NCBI GenBank assembly: GCA_017438305.1
Contig: JAFRVX010000153.1
Location: 1-38,992, forward strand
Origin: Lachnospiraceae bacterium
GTDB lineage: Bacteria > Bacillota > Clostridia > Lachnospirales > Lachnospiraceae
Direction of reading: 5' to 3'
Length of the DNA: 38,992 nucleotides
In this document: positions 30,792 to 37,963 of the stretch, in pieces
Layout of the letters: the number at the start of each line of letters is the position of its first letter
Numbering within the stretch: the stretch's first letter is position 1
Translations under genes and position numbers: made by a program
Notes under the pieces: model-generated
Database searches by the model: none
What the model was told of the DNA's origin: nothing
What the model saw: only the letters and a program-made list of their open reading frames with translations

Positions 30792-31546
30792 TCACGAAAA
30801 GAATTATCCCCTGCCTGGACGTGAGGAACGGACGGGTGGTAAAGGGCGTCAATTTTACCGGGCTCCAGGATGTTTCCTCCCCGGTGGAGCTGGCGAAATA
30901 TTACAGCGAAAACGGCGCCGATGAGCTGGTGTTTTATGACATCACCGCCTCTTTTGAAGAACGGGCCCTCTTTACGGATATCCTTCGGGAGACCGCCCGG
31001 CAGGTGTTCATTCCGCTGACCGTGGGCGGCGGCATCAATTCCACCGCGGATTTCGACCGGGTCCTGAAATGCGGAGCCGATAAGGTCTCCGTGAATTCCG
31101 GCGCGATACGGAACCCCGGCCTGATCGAGGAAGCCGCAAAGCTTTACGGCGATCAGTGTGTGGTGCTTTCCGCCGATATCAAGCGTGTGGACGGCGAGTT
31201 CCACGTCTTTTCAAAGGGCGGCCGGGAAGACACCGGCATGGAGGCCATCGGCTGGATCAAATGGGGCGTCGACCACGGCGCCGGCGAGATCGTCGTCAAC
31301 TCCATCGATACCGACGGCGTCAAGCAGGGCTTCGACCTGGAAATGCTTGAAAGGGTCTCCGAAGCGGTTTCCGTTCCGGTCATTGCCTCCGGCGGCGCCG
31401 GCTGCATAGAGGACTTCATCACCCTGTTCAAAACCCTGCCCAAGGTCGACGCCGGTCTGGCCGCCTCCATCTTCCACTTCGGAGAAGTGAAGATCAGCGA
31501 CCTGAAGGAAGCTATGAGGCAGAACGGGATCGTGACAAGGATCTGA
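30788..31546 (+). CDS. hisF: HisF, cyclase subunit of imidazole glycerol phosphate synthase
   Basis: 252 aa TIM barrel that, with HisH, makes imidazole glycerol phosphate and AICAR. Catalytic Asp11 (IIPCLDVRNGRVVKG) and Asp130 (VVLSADIKRVDG) are present, as are VGGGINSTADF (79-89) and IASGGAGCIEDF. It starts with GTG overlapping hisA. A 193-bp gap with a direct repeat follows before hisIE. Confidence 0.97.
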   Translation: MITKRIIPCLDVRNGRVVKGVNFTGLQDVSSPVELAKYYSENGADELVFYDITASFEERALFTDILRETARQVFIPLTVGGGINSTADFDRVLKCGADKVSVNSGAIRNPGLIEEAAKLYGDQCVVLSADIKRVDGEFHVFSKGGREDTGMEAIGWIKWGVDHGAGEIVVNSIDTDGVKQGFDLEMLERVSEAVSVPVIASGGAGCIEDFITLFKTLPKVDAGLAASIFHFGEVKISDLKEAMRQNGIVTRI

Positions 31547-31557
31547 GAACGGACAGG

Positions 31558-31626
31558 AAGCCGGGAAGCGGCGGAGGAATGTAAAAAGGATCTTAAGGTC
31601 AGCGGGAAAGCCGGGAAGCGGCGGAG
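31558..31626. repeat. 19-bp direct repeat between hisF and hisIE
   Basis: AAGCCGGGAAGCGGCGGAG occurs exactly at 31558-31576 and 31608-31626. There is no terminator and no clear promoter, so the his transcript probably reads through. Confidence 0.8.
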
Positions 31627-31739
31627 TGATAAATGAACAGATGAAATCCCGGTTTCGGTGTTTACCGCTGATCCGGAAATGGATGCCGTATATGCAGGGA
31701 TATTGGTTTTAACCTCTTATAGAAGAAAGGCAGTCTGAC

Positions 31740-32393
31740 ATGCTTGAAATGGATTTATCCGAACTGAAATTTGATGAAAAGGGCCTCATCCCCGCCATCG
31801 TGGTGGATGCGGTCACCAAAAGGGTGCTGACCCTGGCCTATATGAATGAGGAGAGTCTGAAAATCTCCCTGGAGAAGGAGCTTACCTGTTTCTTCAGCCG
31901 TTCCCGTCAGGAATTGTGGCTCAAGGGGGAGACCAGCGGCAATTATCAGCACATCGTCTCCATTACGGCGGACTGTGACAGGGATGCGCTGGTGGTCATG
32001 GTGGAGCCCGACGGCCCTGCCTGCCATCTGGGGACCGAATCGTGCTTTGAATATCCGGTGTATTTCAGTGAAGAAAGGCAGGAGTTCTCCCTCCGCGGCC
32101 TTATGACGCTCCTTCAGGGCCGTAAAGATGAAAAGCCCGAAGGATCCTACACCACCTATCTGTTTGAAAAAGGACTGGATAAGATTCTGAAGAAGATCGG
32201 CGAAGAATGCACGGAAGTCATTATCGCGGCAAAAGCGGAAGATAAAAAGGAAACCATTTACGAGATCGCGGACCTGGCCTATCACGTGATGGTCCTCATG
32301 ACCGAGCAGGGCATCACCCTCGATGAGATCCATAAAGAACTGGCCTCCCGCCATATCATCGACCATAAAGTGAAGCAGGAGAAGATGACCTGA
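31740..32393 (+). CDS. hisIE: HisIE, phosphoribosyl-AMP cyclohydrolase / phosphoribosyl-ATP pyrophosphatase
   Basis: 217 aa fusion for steps 2 and 3 of the pathway. The HisI half (1-about 110) has [16 protein letters not shown] and the metal-binding [13 protein letters not shown] with [10 protein letters not shown]. The HisE half (about 118-217) is the all-alpha MazG-like domain with [20 protein letters not shown] and [18 protein letters not shown] lies ahead of the ATG. The stop codon overlaps the start of the phosphatase gene by one base. Confidence 0.96.
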   Translation: MLEMDLSELKFDEKGLIPAIVVDAVTKRVLTLAYMNEESLKISLEKELTCFFSRSRQELWLKGETSGNYQHIVSITADCDRDALVVMVEPDGPACHLGTESCFEYPVYFSEERQEFSLRGLMTLLQGRKDEKPEGSYTTYLFEKGLDKILKKIGEECTEVIIAAKAEDKKETIYEIADLAYHVMVLMTEQGITLDEIHKELASRHIIDHKVKQEKMT

Positions 32394-33148
32394 TGCAGCT
32401 TTTTGACCTTCATACCCATACGACGTATTCCGACGGCAGAAATACCCCGGAAGAAATGATCCATGAAGCCCTCGAAAGAGGGCTTATGTGTTTTGGGATC
32501 TCGGATCATTCCCCGACGCCCTTCGACCCGCCCGGCGGGATGCCGGAGGGAACAGAAAAACTGTATGCAGAAGCCATCCGGAAACTGAAAGCCAGGTTTG
32601 ACGGAAAGATCCGGCTGCTCCTGGGCCTGGAACAGGATTTCTGGTCCCCCGCTTATGAAGAGACTTATGATTACATCATCGGGTCGGTGCACTATCTTTA
32701 TAAGAACGGCAGCTATCTGGCGGTGGATGATACGCCGGAAATCTTTGAAGAAGGCGTCGACCGGCTTTTCGGCGGTGATTTTCTGACCGCCTGTGAGTGT
32801 TTTTACGATCAGGAAGCTGCGGTCGCTGAAAAAACGGGCTGCGGCATCATCGGCCACTTTGACCTGATCACCAAATTCAACGAAAAGCATCACTTTTTCG
32901 ATACCGAAGCGTCCCGCTACAAAGCGGCCCGAAAAAAGGCCCTGGACCGCCTCCTTGAAAAACCGGTCATCTTCGAGATCAATACCGGCGGTCTCTTCCG
33001 CGGCTGGAAGACCGGCACCTATCCTGATGACGAAACGATCCGGTATATCCGGGAAAACGGCGGCCGGGTCATCCTCTCCAGCGACGCCCACCGGAAAGAA
33101 GCCATTGCCTGGCAGTTTGAAGAACTGTCGGGAAAACTGAAGATGTAA
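32393..33148 (+). CDS. hisK: histidinol-phosphatase, PHP family
   Basis: 251 aa metal-dependent phosphatase of the HisJ/HisK type that removes phosphate from histidinol phosphate, the step missing from the single-domain HisB. The PHP motifs are visible: DLHTHTTYSDG (5-15), SDHSPTP (37-43), GLEQDF, GSVHYL, GHFDLI and a C-terminal SSDAHR. It is translationally coupled to hisIE and is the last gene of the operon. Its place in the operon makes the assignment firm. Confidence 0.93.
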   Translation: MQLFDLHTHTTYSDGRNTPEEMIHEALERGLMCFGISDHSPTPFDPPGGMPEGTEKLYAEAIRKLKARFDGKIRLLLGLEQDFWSPAYEETYDYIIGSVHYLYKNGSYLAVDDTPEIFEEGVDRLFGGDFLTACECFYDQEAAVAEKTGCGIIGHFDLITKFNEKHHFFDTEASRYKAARKKALDRLLEKPVIFEINTGGLFRGWKTGTYPDDETIRYIRENGGRVILSSDAHRKEAIAWQFEELSGKLKM

Positions 33149-33260
33149 GAAATACAAACCAGCGGCCGGGTAAACGACGAAATCAGTATTCATCAGTGCT
33201 GAAGCTGCAGAGGAGACTTTGCTTCGTCCATGGTTAAAGAGGGGGTTTTACATAAGCCTA

Positions 33261-33289
33261 TTGACAAAGTAGGTTAATAGACGTATTAT
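33261..33289 (+). promoter_or_regulatory. strong promoter with overlapping inverted repeat
   Basis: TTGACA (33261-33266), 17 bp, TATTAT (33284-33289). TAAGCCTA and TAGGTTAA flank the -35 as an imperfect inverted repeat (6 of 8), a possible operator. The rest of 33149-33260 shows nothing recognisable. Confidence 0.65.
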
Positions 33290-33368
33290 CAAAATGGCAG
33301 ATGAACGGAGACGAGATCAGTCTGAAACACTGTAAACAGCAGCAGAATACTGAATGGAGACATGATCT

Positions 33369-33596
33369 ATGAAGAACAGATCAATTTTGATAAAAGATAC
33401 CACAAAAGAGGAGCGCGAAGCCATCATAAAGGAATCTATTGATTGCGGAGAAGGCTGTGATAACTGTTCTTCCTGCTGGCTTGGCGGCGGGTCCCCGTCG
33501 GATATTTATAAAGACTATATCGATGGGAAACGCGAGATAAGGGAAATTAACATGAGCTATATGGAACAGTACCGTGGCGGAAAACTGATAAGATGA
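33369..33596 (+). CDS. small Cys-rich protein of unknown function
   Basis: 75 aa. Four cysteines lie close together, Cys26, Cys30, Cys33 and Cys36 (CGEGCDNCSSC), which could bind a zinc ion or an iron-sulfur cluster. The cluster is followed by a glycine turn and a charged helix with IYKDYIDGKREIREINMSYM. GGAG precedes the ATG and a strong promoter lies 80 bp upstream, so it is very likely expressed. It is a stand-alone gene between the his and MoxR operons. I do not recognise a named family. Confidence 0.7.
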   Translation: MKNRSILIKDTTKEEREAIIKESIDCGEGCDNCSSCWLGGGSPSDIYKDYIDGKREIREINMSYMEQYRGGKLIR

Positions 33597-33718
33597 TCCC
33601 AGCACCAAAAGCCGGACTCCATGGAATGTCTGCATTTCAGTGGAGAAAAGATTTCCTGGCGTGCCCCTCACGAAGCCCGAAGCGGAGTTTTTACTCCACG
33701 AGAGTGCGGAATGAGGAA

Positions 33719-33790
33719 GGATGGTGGGAGTGCGAAGCACGAAACCATCCGGAATCTGCTTTTGTCTGCTTTTGGCGACTATATCATATA
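33719..33790 (+). repeat. family C structured repeat, copy 2
   Basis: GGATGGT/ACCATCC enclose GTGC-GAA-GCAC as at 9686-9745, followed by GGAATCTGCTTTTG. Here the last ten bases TCTGCTTTTG are duplicated, then GCGACTATATCATAT. A GGAG-TTTTTA-CTCC hairpin lies just upstream (around 33684-33697). No coding potential is supported in 33597-33960. Confidence 0.8.
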
Positions 33791-33970
33791 AAGTCAGAAA
33801 CCATTTTTTTTTCTGTTCCAAAAAGTGCAGACACAGAAAAGGTACCTTATGCCGGATGGATACATGCAGGCGTTTGATATATATGAGCTGAAGATGACGG
33901 TATATCCGCCGGGATTCAGCTCTTTTTTTCTGTCCTTTCATATATGTATTTATGCCTCGGGAAACATTAA

Positions 33971-34048
33971 CTCCCGGGGCAACGACTTTGATATACCTAG
34001 CTTGTTTTCGGGGTACTTTCCGGTTGAGAAAGGCCTCCCGGGCAAGGT
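33971..34048 (+). repeat. family A element, locus A3: one full 64-bp unit plus a partial unit
   Basis: CTCCCGGGGCAACGACTTTG starts the unit at 33971, followed by TTGTTTTCGGGGTACTTTCC. The next CTCCCGGGC begins at 34035, so the 64-bp period of arrays A1 and A2 is kept. It lies downstream of the small Cys-rich gene in the same orientation. Confidence 0.85.
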
Positions 34049-34117
34049 ATGACCCAGGAAAGAGCTGTTGATAAGAAGGACAGCCCGGAGATAAATGGCC
34101 TTACGATTAAAGTCCAG

Positions 34118-34233
34118 CTGTCTGGAAAAAACCAGTTATCTGGGAAAATTCTCAGTCAGGAAAGAAAAAGGAAAAACTCTGGAAAGAAAAGCCTGCAAGC
34201 CCTAAAAGTTGTCTGGAAAGAAAAATCTCAGTT
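34118..34233. repeat. irregular repeat of CTGGAAAGAAAA type
   Basis: About five diverged copies of CTGGAAAGAAAA or CTGGGAAAATTCTCAG, 17-32 bp apart, run up to the MoxR promoter. Borders are uncertain. Confidence 0.45.
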
Positions 34234-34236
34234 TAT

Positions 34237-34265
34237 TTGACAGATGACCATAAAAAGTCTATAAT
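34237..34265 (+). promoter_or_regulatory. perfect consensus sigma-A promoter
   Basis: TTGACA (34237-34242), exactly 17 bp, TATAAT (34260-34265). It drives the MoxR operon, with a leader of about 110 nt. Confidence 0.9.
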
Positions 34266-34380
34266 AAGACGGCTTTTGAGTATGATGAAGAATATTCAAA
34301 GCACGCTCATTCGCATGGGTATTTAATGCATGCTTTTCATCGAAAGCTTTTCACAGCACGATTCTAAGGAGGAAGATAAT

Positions 34381-35319
34381 TTGAGCGGCAACAGTCAGGC
34401 TGCGGCCATTATACAGGAAGTGAAAAAACAGGTGGTGGGTAAGGATAATGTTCTGAAGCTCATGCTCTCCGCCATTTTATCCCAGGGGCATGTGCTGCTG
34501 GATGATATTCCCGGCGTGGGAAAGACCACCATGGCGCTGGCTTTCTCAAAGGCGCTGGGCTTAAGTTTTAAGCGGCTTCAGTTTACCCCGGACGTCCTGC
34601 CTTCGGATATCCTGGGCTTTTCGGTGTACAACCGGGAAAAGAACGCCATGGTCTTTCAGAAGGGTGCGGTTTTCACCAATCTGTTCCTGGCGGATGAGAT
34701 CAACCGGACTTCTCCGAAGACCCAGGCTGCGCTTCTGGAAGTGATGGAAGAGCAGCAGGTCAGTGTGGATGGACGCACCTTCCCGCTGGAGAAGCCTTTT
34801 ATCGTCCTGGCTACAGAAAACCCCACCGGTTCCTCCGGCACCATGAAGCTTCCGGATTCCGAAATGGACCGTTTCATGATCTGCCTTTCCATGGGCTATC
34901 CTTCTGTTAAAGAAGAGGTGGAGATCCTGAAGCGGAAGGAGACCGGGCTTACGGTGAATGCCGTTACGGATGCCGCTGGCCTTCTTGCGATGCAGAAGGA
35001 AGCCGCGAATGTCTACGTACACGATGCGGTTTATGATTACATTGTCCGGCTGGTCAATGCCACGAGGAACCATACCTATCTGGAGCTTGGCGGAAGCCCC
35101 CGGGCGTCCCTTTCCCTCACGGCCATGAGCCGTTCACTGGCCTATATTTCCGGCCGGGATTACGTCCTTCCCGAGGACGTGCAGGCAGTCTTCCTGCCCG
35201 TACTTATCCACCGTGTTCTGGAAAACCGGCAGGCCAGGATCGATGCAGTCTCCAAGACCACCGTTCTGGAAGAGATCCTGCAGCAGGTCCCGAAGCCGGC
35301 CCAGAGGAAAGACCGCTGA
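34381..35319 (+). CDS. MoxR family AAA+ ATPase
   Basis: 312 aa from the TTG at 34381, preferred because AAGGAGG lies just upstream. An ATG at 34330 would add 17 residues but has no ribosome site. MoxR ATPases are chaperone-like enzymes that work with DUF58/VWA proteins. Walker A is PGVGKTT (residues 44-50), Walker B LFLADE (101-106), followed by sensor 1 VLATENP and the arginine-finger region SEMDRFM. The C-terminal lid holds LGGSPRASLSL. The stop overlaps the start of the DUF58 gene (TGATG). Confidence 0.92.
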   Translation: MSGNSQAAAIIQEVKKQVVGKDNVLKLMLSAILSQGHVLLDDIPGVGKTTMALAFSKALGLSFKRLQFTPDVLPSDILGFSVYNREKNAMVFQKGAVFTNLFLADEINRTSPKTQAALLEVMEEQQVSVDGRTFPLEKPFIVLATENPTGSSGTMKLPDSEMDRFMICLSMGYPSVKEEVEILKRKETGLTVNAVTDAAGLLAMQKEAANVYVHDAVYDYIVRLVNATRNHTYLELGGSPRASLSLTAMSRSLAYISGRDYVLPEDVQAVFLPVLIHRVLENRQARIDAVSKTTVLEEILQQVPKPAQRKDR

Positions 35320-36353
35320 TGTTTATTCCTGTATACATTATTCTGGATCTGGTCCTCCTGTATTATGCTTTTCTGGTCGGATCCGAAGCTATGATCATTC
35401 TGGGGATCGTTATGACGGTCCTGTTTCTGGTGTGCTTTTTTGCGGGCCTTATCGGAGCAAAAAAGACATCGGTCTCTCTTTCAATGGAAGAGGGCTCCCT
35501 GGTCATGAGCATCATAAAAGGCGGGATCCTGCCGCTTACCTCCCTCAGATTTATCCTTCAGTTTAACTATGACCAGAGCGGCGAAGGCCAGGAGGTCTCC
35601 GGCAGGCTCTGTTTTCCGAGAGGAGAAAGCCGGGCTGTCTATCCCCTGGAGATCCCCTATGCGGGGAGCGCCAGGATGCAGGCACGGAAGATCCGTGTCT
35701 CTGATCCTTTGGGACTGTTCCGTTTCCGGATCAGAAACAGCAATATCGCTGAAGTACGGGTGCTGCCCGTTAAGGAAGGGGATTTCCGTTTCGTCCCCGG
35801 CGACCGGCAGGTCAACGTTTATTCGGACTATGCTATCTCCATGGACGCCGTGGGCAACGATCCTTCCGAGACCCTGCAGGTCCACGAATACGTCCCCGGC
35901 GACGAGATCAACCGGATCCACTACAAGCTGAGCGCCAAGACCGATAAGACCTGGGTCAGGGATTTCGTGCTGGAATCGGCGGAATACTATCTTTTCGTCC
36001 TGGATTTCAAGGAACGCTCCCAGGCACCCTTTCACAGGATCATTACGAATTTCTACAGCATGGCCTATGCCCTGGTCATTGAAGAAAGCCCGGTGCTTCT
36101 GCTCTGGGCCGATGAGACCGGGGAGATCTATGAGGAGCCCATACGTTCCATCGCAGACCTTCGGGATACGGTCCTGTATGTTTATGAGACCATGAAAACG
36201 GATGATTATACCGAAGACTTTTCCCTTGCGGATGCTGCCTTTGTCCTGGGGGAATTCAAGGCCATGCATCCGAACAGTTTCTTTATCCGTCAGTTTGAGA
36301 TCACCGACAAGCCTTTTGAAAAGCTGGTAAGGAGGTGGCAGAATGAACTCTGA
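35319..36353 (+). CDS. DUF58 domain protein
   Basis: 344 aa. Two hydrophobic segments at the N-terminus (about 4-22 and 24-46) anchor it in the membrane. A beta-rich middle part contains VSDPLGLFRFR (127-137). The DUF58 signature is VHEYVPGDEINRIHYKLSAK followed by TDKTWVRDF. DUF58 proteins are the usual partners of MoxR; the complex is thought to assist assembly or activation of other proteins at the envelope. It is coupled to moxR upstream and overlaps the next gene by 11 bp. Confidence 0.9.
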   Translation: MFIPVYIILDLVLLYYAFLVGSEAMIILGIVMTVLFLVCFFAGLIGAKKTSVSLSMEEGSLVMSIIKGGILPLTSLRFILQFNYDQSGEGQEVSGRLCFPRGESRAVYPLEIPYAGSARMQARKIRVSDPLGLFRFRIRNSNIAEVRVLPVKEGDFRFVPGDRQVNVYSDYAISMDAVGNDPSETLQVHEYVPGDEINRIHYKLSAKTDKTWVRDFVLESAEYYLFVLDFKERSQAPFHRIITNFYSMAYALVIEESPVLLLWADETGEIYEEPIRSIADLRDTVLYVYETMKTDDYTEDFSLADAAFVLGEFKAMHPNSFFIRQFEITDKPFEKLVRRWQNEL

Positions 36354-37776
36354 AAACCGTGAAACGCTTTCCGTTTTCGGTCAGCCGGAACTGAAGAGTA
36401 CGGTTCAGGACAGGAGCATCGCCCTGAAGCAGTTCCTGAATCTGATGCTGAGCATCCTGATGCCGGCAGCGCTGGGCTGGGGCTGCTCCCATGTAGTCTC
36501 TTCCATCCTGGGACTGACGATCCATCAGCTGGAGTTCCTGCTGAGCATGGTGCTTTTTTCCGTGATCCTGTATCTGATGCTGAGATCCCCGAAGGGGCTT
36601 GTGGCCATGATCCTGTATGGGATCGTCTTCCTGGGGCTTTCCATCGTTTTCAGGTCCATGATCAGGAAGGAAGCCATAGCGCTGTTCGAATCGGTCCAGG
36701 GCCTTCCGGAAAGAAGCTATACAGACGCCACGCATCTTTTGATGCTGTTCGGCTACCTTCATATCTTTTTCGGCATGGCGGTGCCGGTGCGAAGGATGCA
36801 TCCGGCCTTCCTGGCTTTTGTGCCGGTGCTTCCGATGATCATTTTCATTACGATCAAGCAGGGACCGACGCTTTTATCAACGGCGGTGACGCTATTCTCC
36901 CTGATGGCCCTTTTCTTTTCCGGAAGAGCCTTAAGGACCATGGAAGCCATGGATGAAAACGCGCCGTATCAGGCAAAAGTCGCCCTGCCCTTATTTATCC
37001 TGGCCATGGTGCTGTCCCTGTTTCTGACCGCCTTTTCCCGCTATGTGATCTACGAGCCCAACCGGGCCTCCTTTGAGAAAGCGGCGGAAGCGGTGGATGA
37101 GGATTTTCTGGAAAAACTGCTGGCGAAGCTGCCGGGGGATCCTTTCCGGACCGACGACAAGGGCACCGAGAAGGAAGAAACCCAGGAGACCGGGCAGTCA
37201 CCGGAGACCTCTGAAGCAGAACCTTCTTCCCGGGAAGAGGCGGAAAGCGCCTCCTCGGTCTCGGATGAGACCCAGAGCGCTTCCCAGGACATCAGTTATA
37301 CCGGCGTGAATCCGGCGGATGATTCCAATGGAGACGGAAGCCGTTCCGCCATCGACGAATCTACGGAAGAAGAGGAGGAGCCTTCGACAAAACTGAAGGG
37401 CTGGATCACGGCCCTGATCCTCACCCTTTTTGCCGTGCTGCTGGCGGGCGGACTCTGGTGGTACAGGAAGTATTTTATCCGGCCTTTAAAGACCCTGACA
37501 AAGGAGAACAGCCGGGAGACCTATCTGGCCGTTTACCGGGAGATCCGGAAAAGAGCCCGGGCTTCCGACGTCCGGTTTACCGTGGATGATTCTCCGGAGA
37601 AGCTGATGGAGCTGTATCCGACGGTGGATAGAAAGCTGCTTCAGAAACTGCAGCTTTCCGCGAAGGAAGCCTCTTACAGCCCTCATGAGTTTACGGAAGA
37701 GGACGTTCATTGGATCTATGATCTGTACAGATCCAGGAAACTGAATCCCCGGGAACCCGCTCAAAAGGCCGGATGA
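36343..37776 (+). CDS. TgpA-like membrane protein without transglutaminase domain
   Basis: 477 aa. About seven hydrophobic segments (33-55, 64-80, 86-104, 132-147, 154-172, 176-193, 212-232) are followed by an acidic Ser/Glu/Thr-rich stretch (265-350), one more membrane helix (354-374) and a soluble C-terminal domain (about 390-460) resembling DUF4129. This is the frame of the transglutaminase-like proteins that normally complete MoxR-DUF58 operons, but the position of the Cys-His-Asp transglutaminase domain is taken by the low-complexity linker. GGAGG lies 7 bases ahead of the ATG. The relation to TgpA is inferred from layout and context. Confidence 0.75.
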   Translation: MNSENRETLSVFGQPELKSTVQDRSIALKQFLNLMLSILMPAALGWGCSHVVSSILGLTIHQLEFLLSMVLFSVILYLMLRSPKGLVAMILYGIVFLGLSIVFRSMIRKEAIALFESVQGLPERSYTDATHLLMLFGYLHIFFGMAVPVRRMHPAFLAFVPVLPMIIFITIKQGPTLLSTAVTLFSLMALFFSGRALRTMEAMDENAPYQAKVALPLFILAMVLSLFLTAFSRYVIYEPNRASFEKAAEAVDEDFLEKLLAKLPGDPFRTDDKGTEKEETQETGQSPETSEAEPSSREEAESASSVSDETQSASQDISYTGVNPADDSNGDGSRSAIDESTEEEEEPSTKLKGWITALILTLFAVLLAGGLWWYRKYFIRPLKTLTKENSRETYLAVYREIRKRARASDVRFTVDDSPEKLMELYPTVDRKLLQKLQLSAKEASYSPHEFTEEDVHWIYDLYRSRKLNPREPAQKAG

Positions 37777-37871
37777 TCCATCAGGCAGAACAGTGACCTG
37801 CTTATCAGTAGGTTCAGGACGGAAGATTCTGAAAATAATACTATAAACTGCAGCTGTAAAAGACACAGTAC

Positions 37872-37934
37872 GCAGAAGAAGCAGACAGAAAACAGACAGA
37901 AACAGAAAACCAACAGAAAACAGACAGAAACAAA
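37872..37934. repeat. A-rich 11-24 bp tandem repeat upstream of tex
   Basis: AACAGACAGAAA and AACAGAAAAC alternate several times in 37872-37934. The tract lies just ahead of the tex ribosome site (AGGAG, 37946-37950). Confidence 0.65.
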
Positions 37935-37963
37935 CTAACCTTATCAGGAGATCAGACAGCTGT

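Noticed and set aside
33381..33941. A 186-codon minus-strand frame near the small Cys-rich gene
   Set aside because: It spans the family C repeat and the antisense of a gene with promoter and ribosome site.
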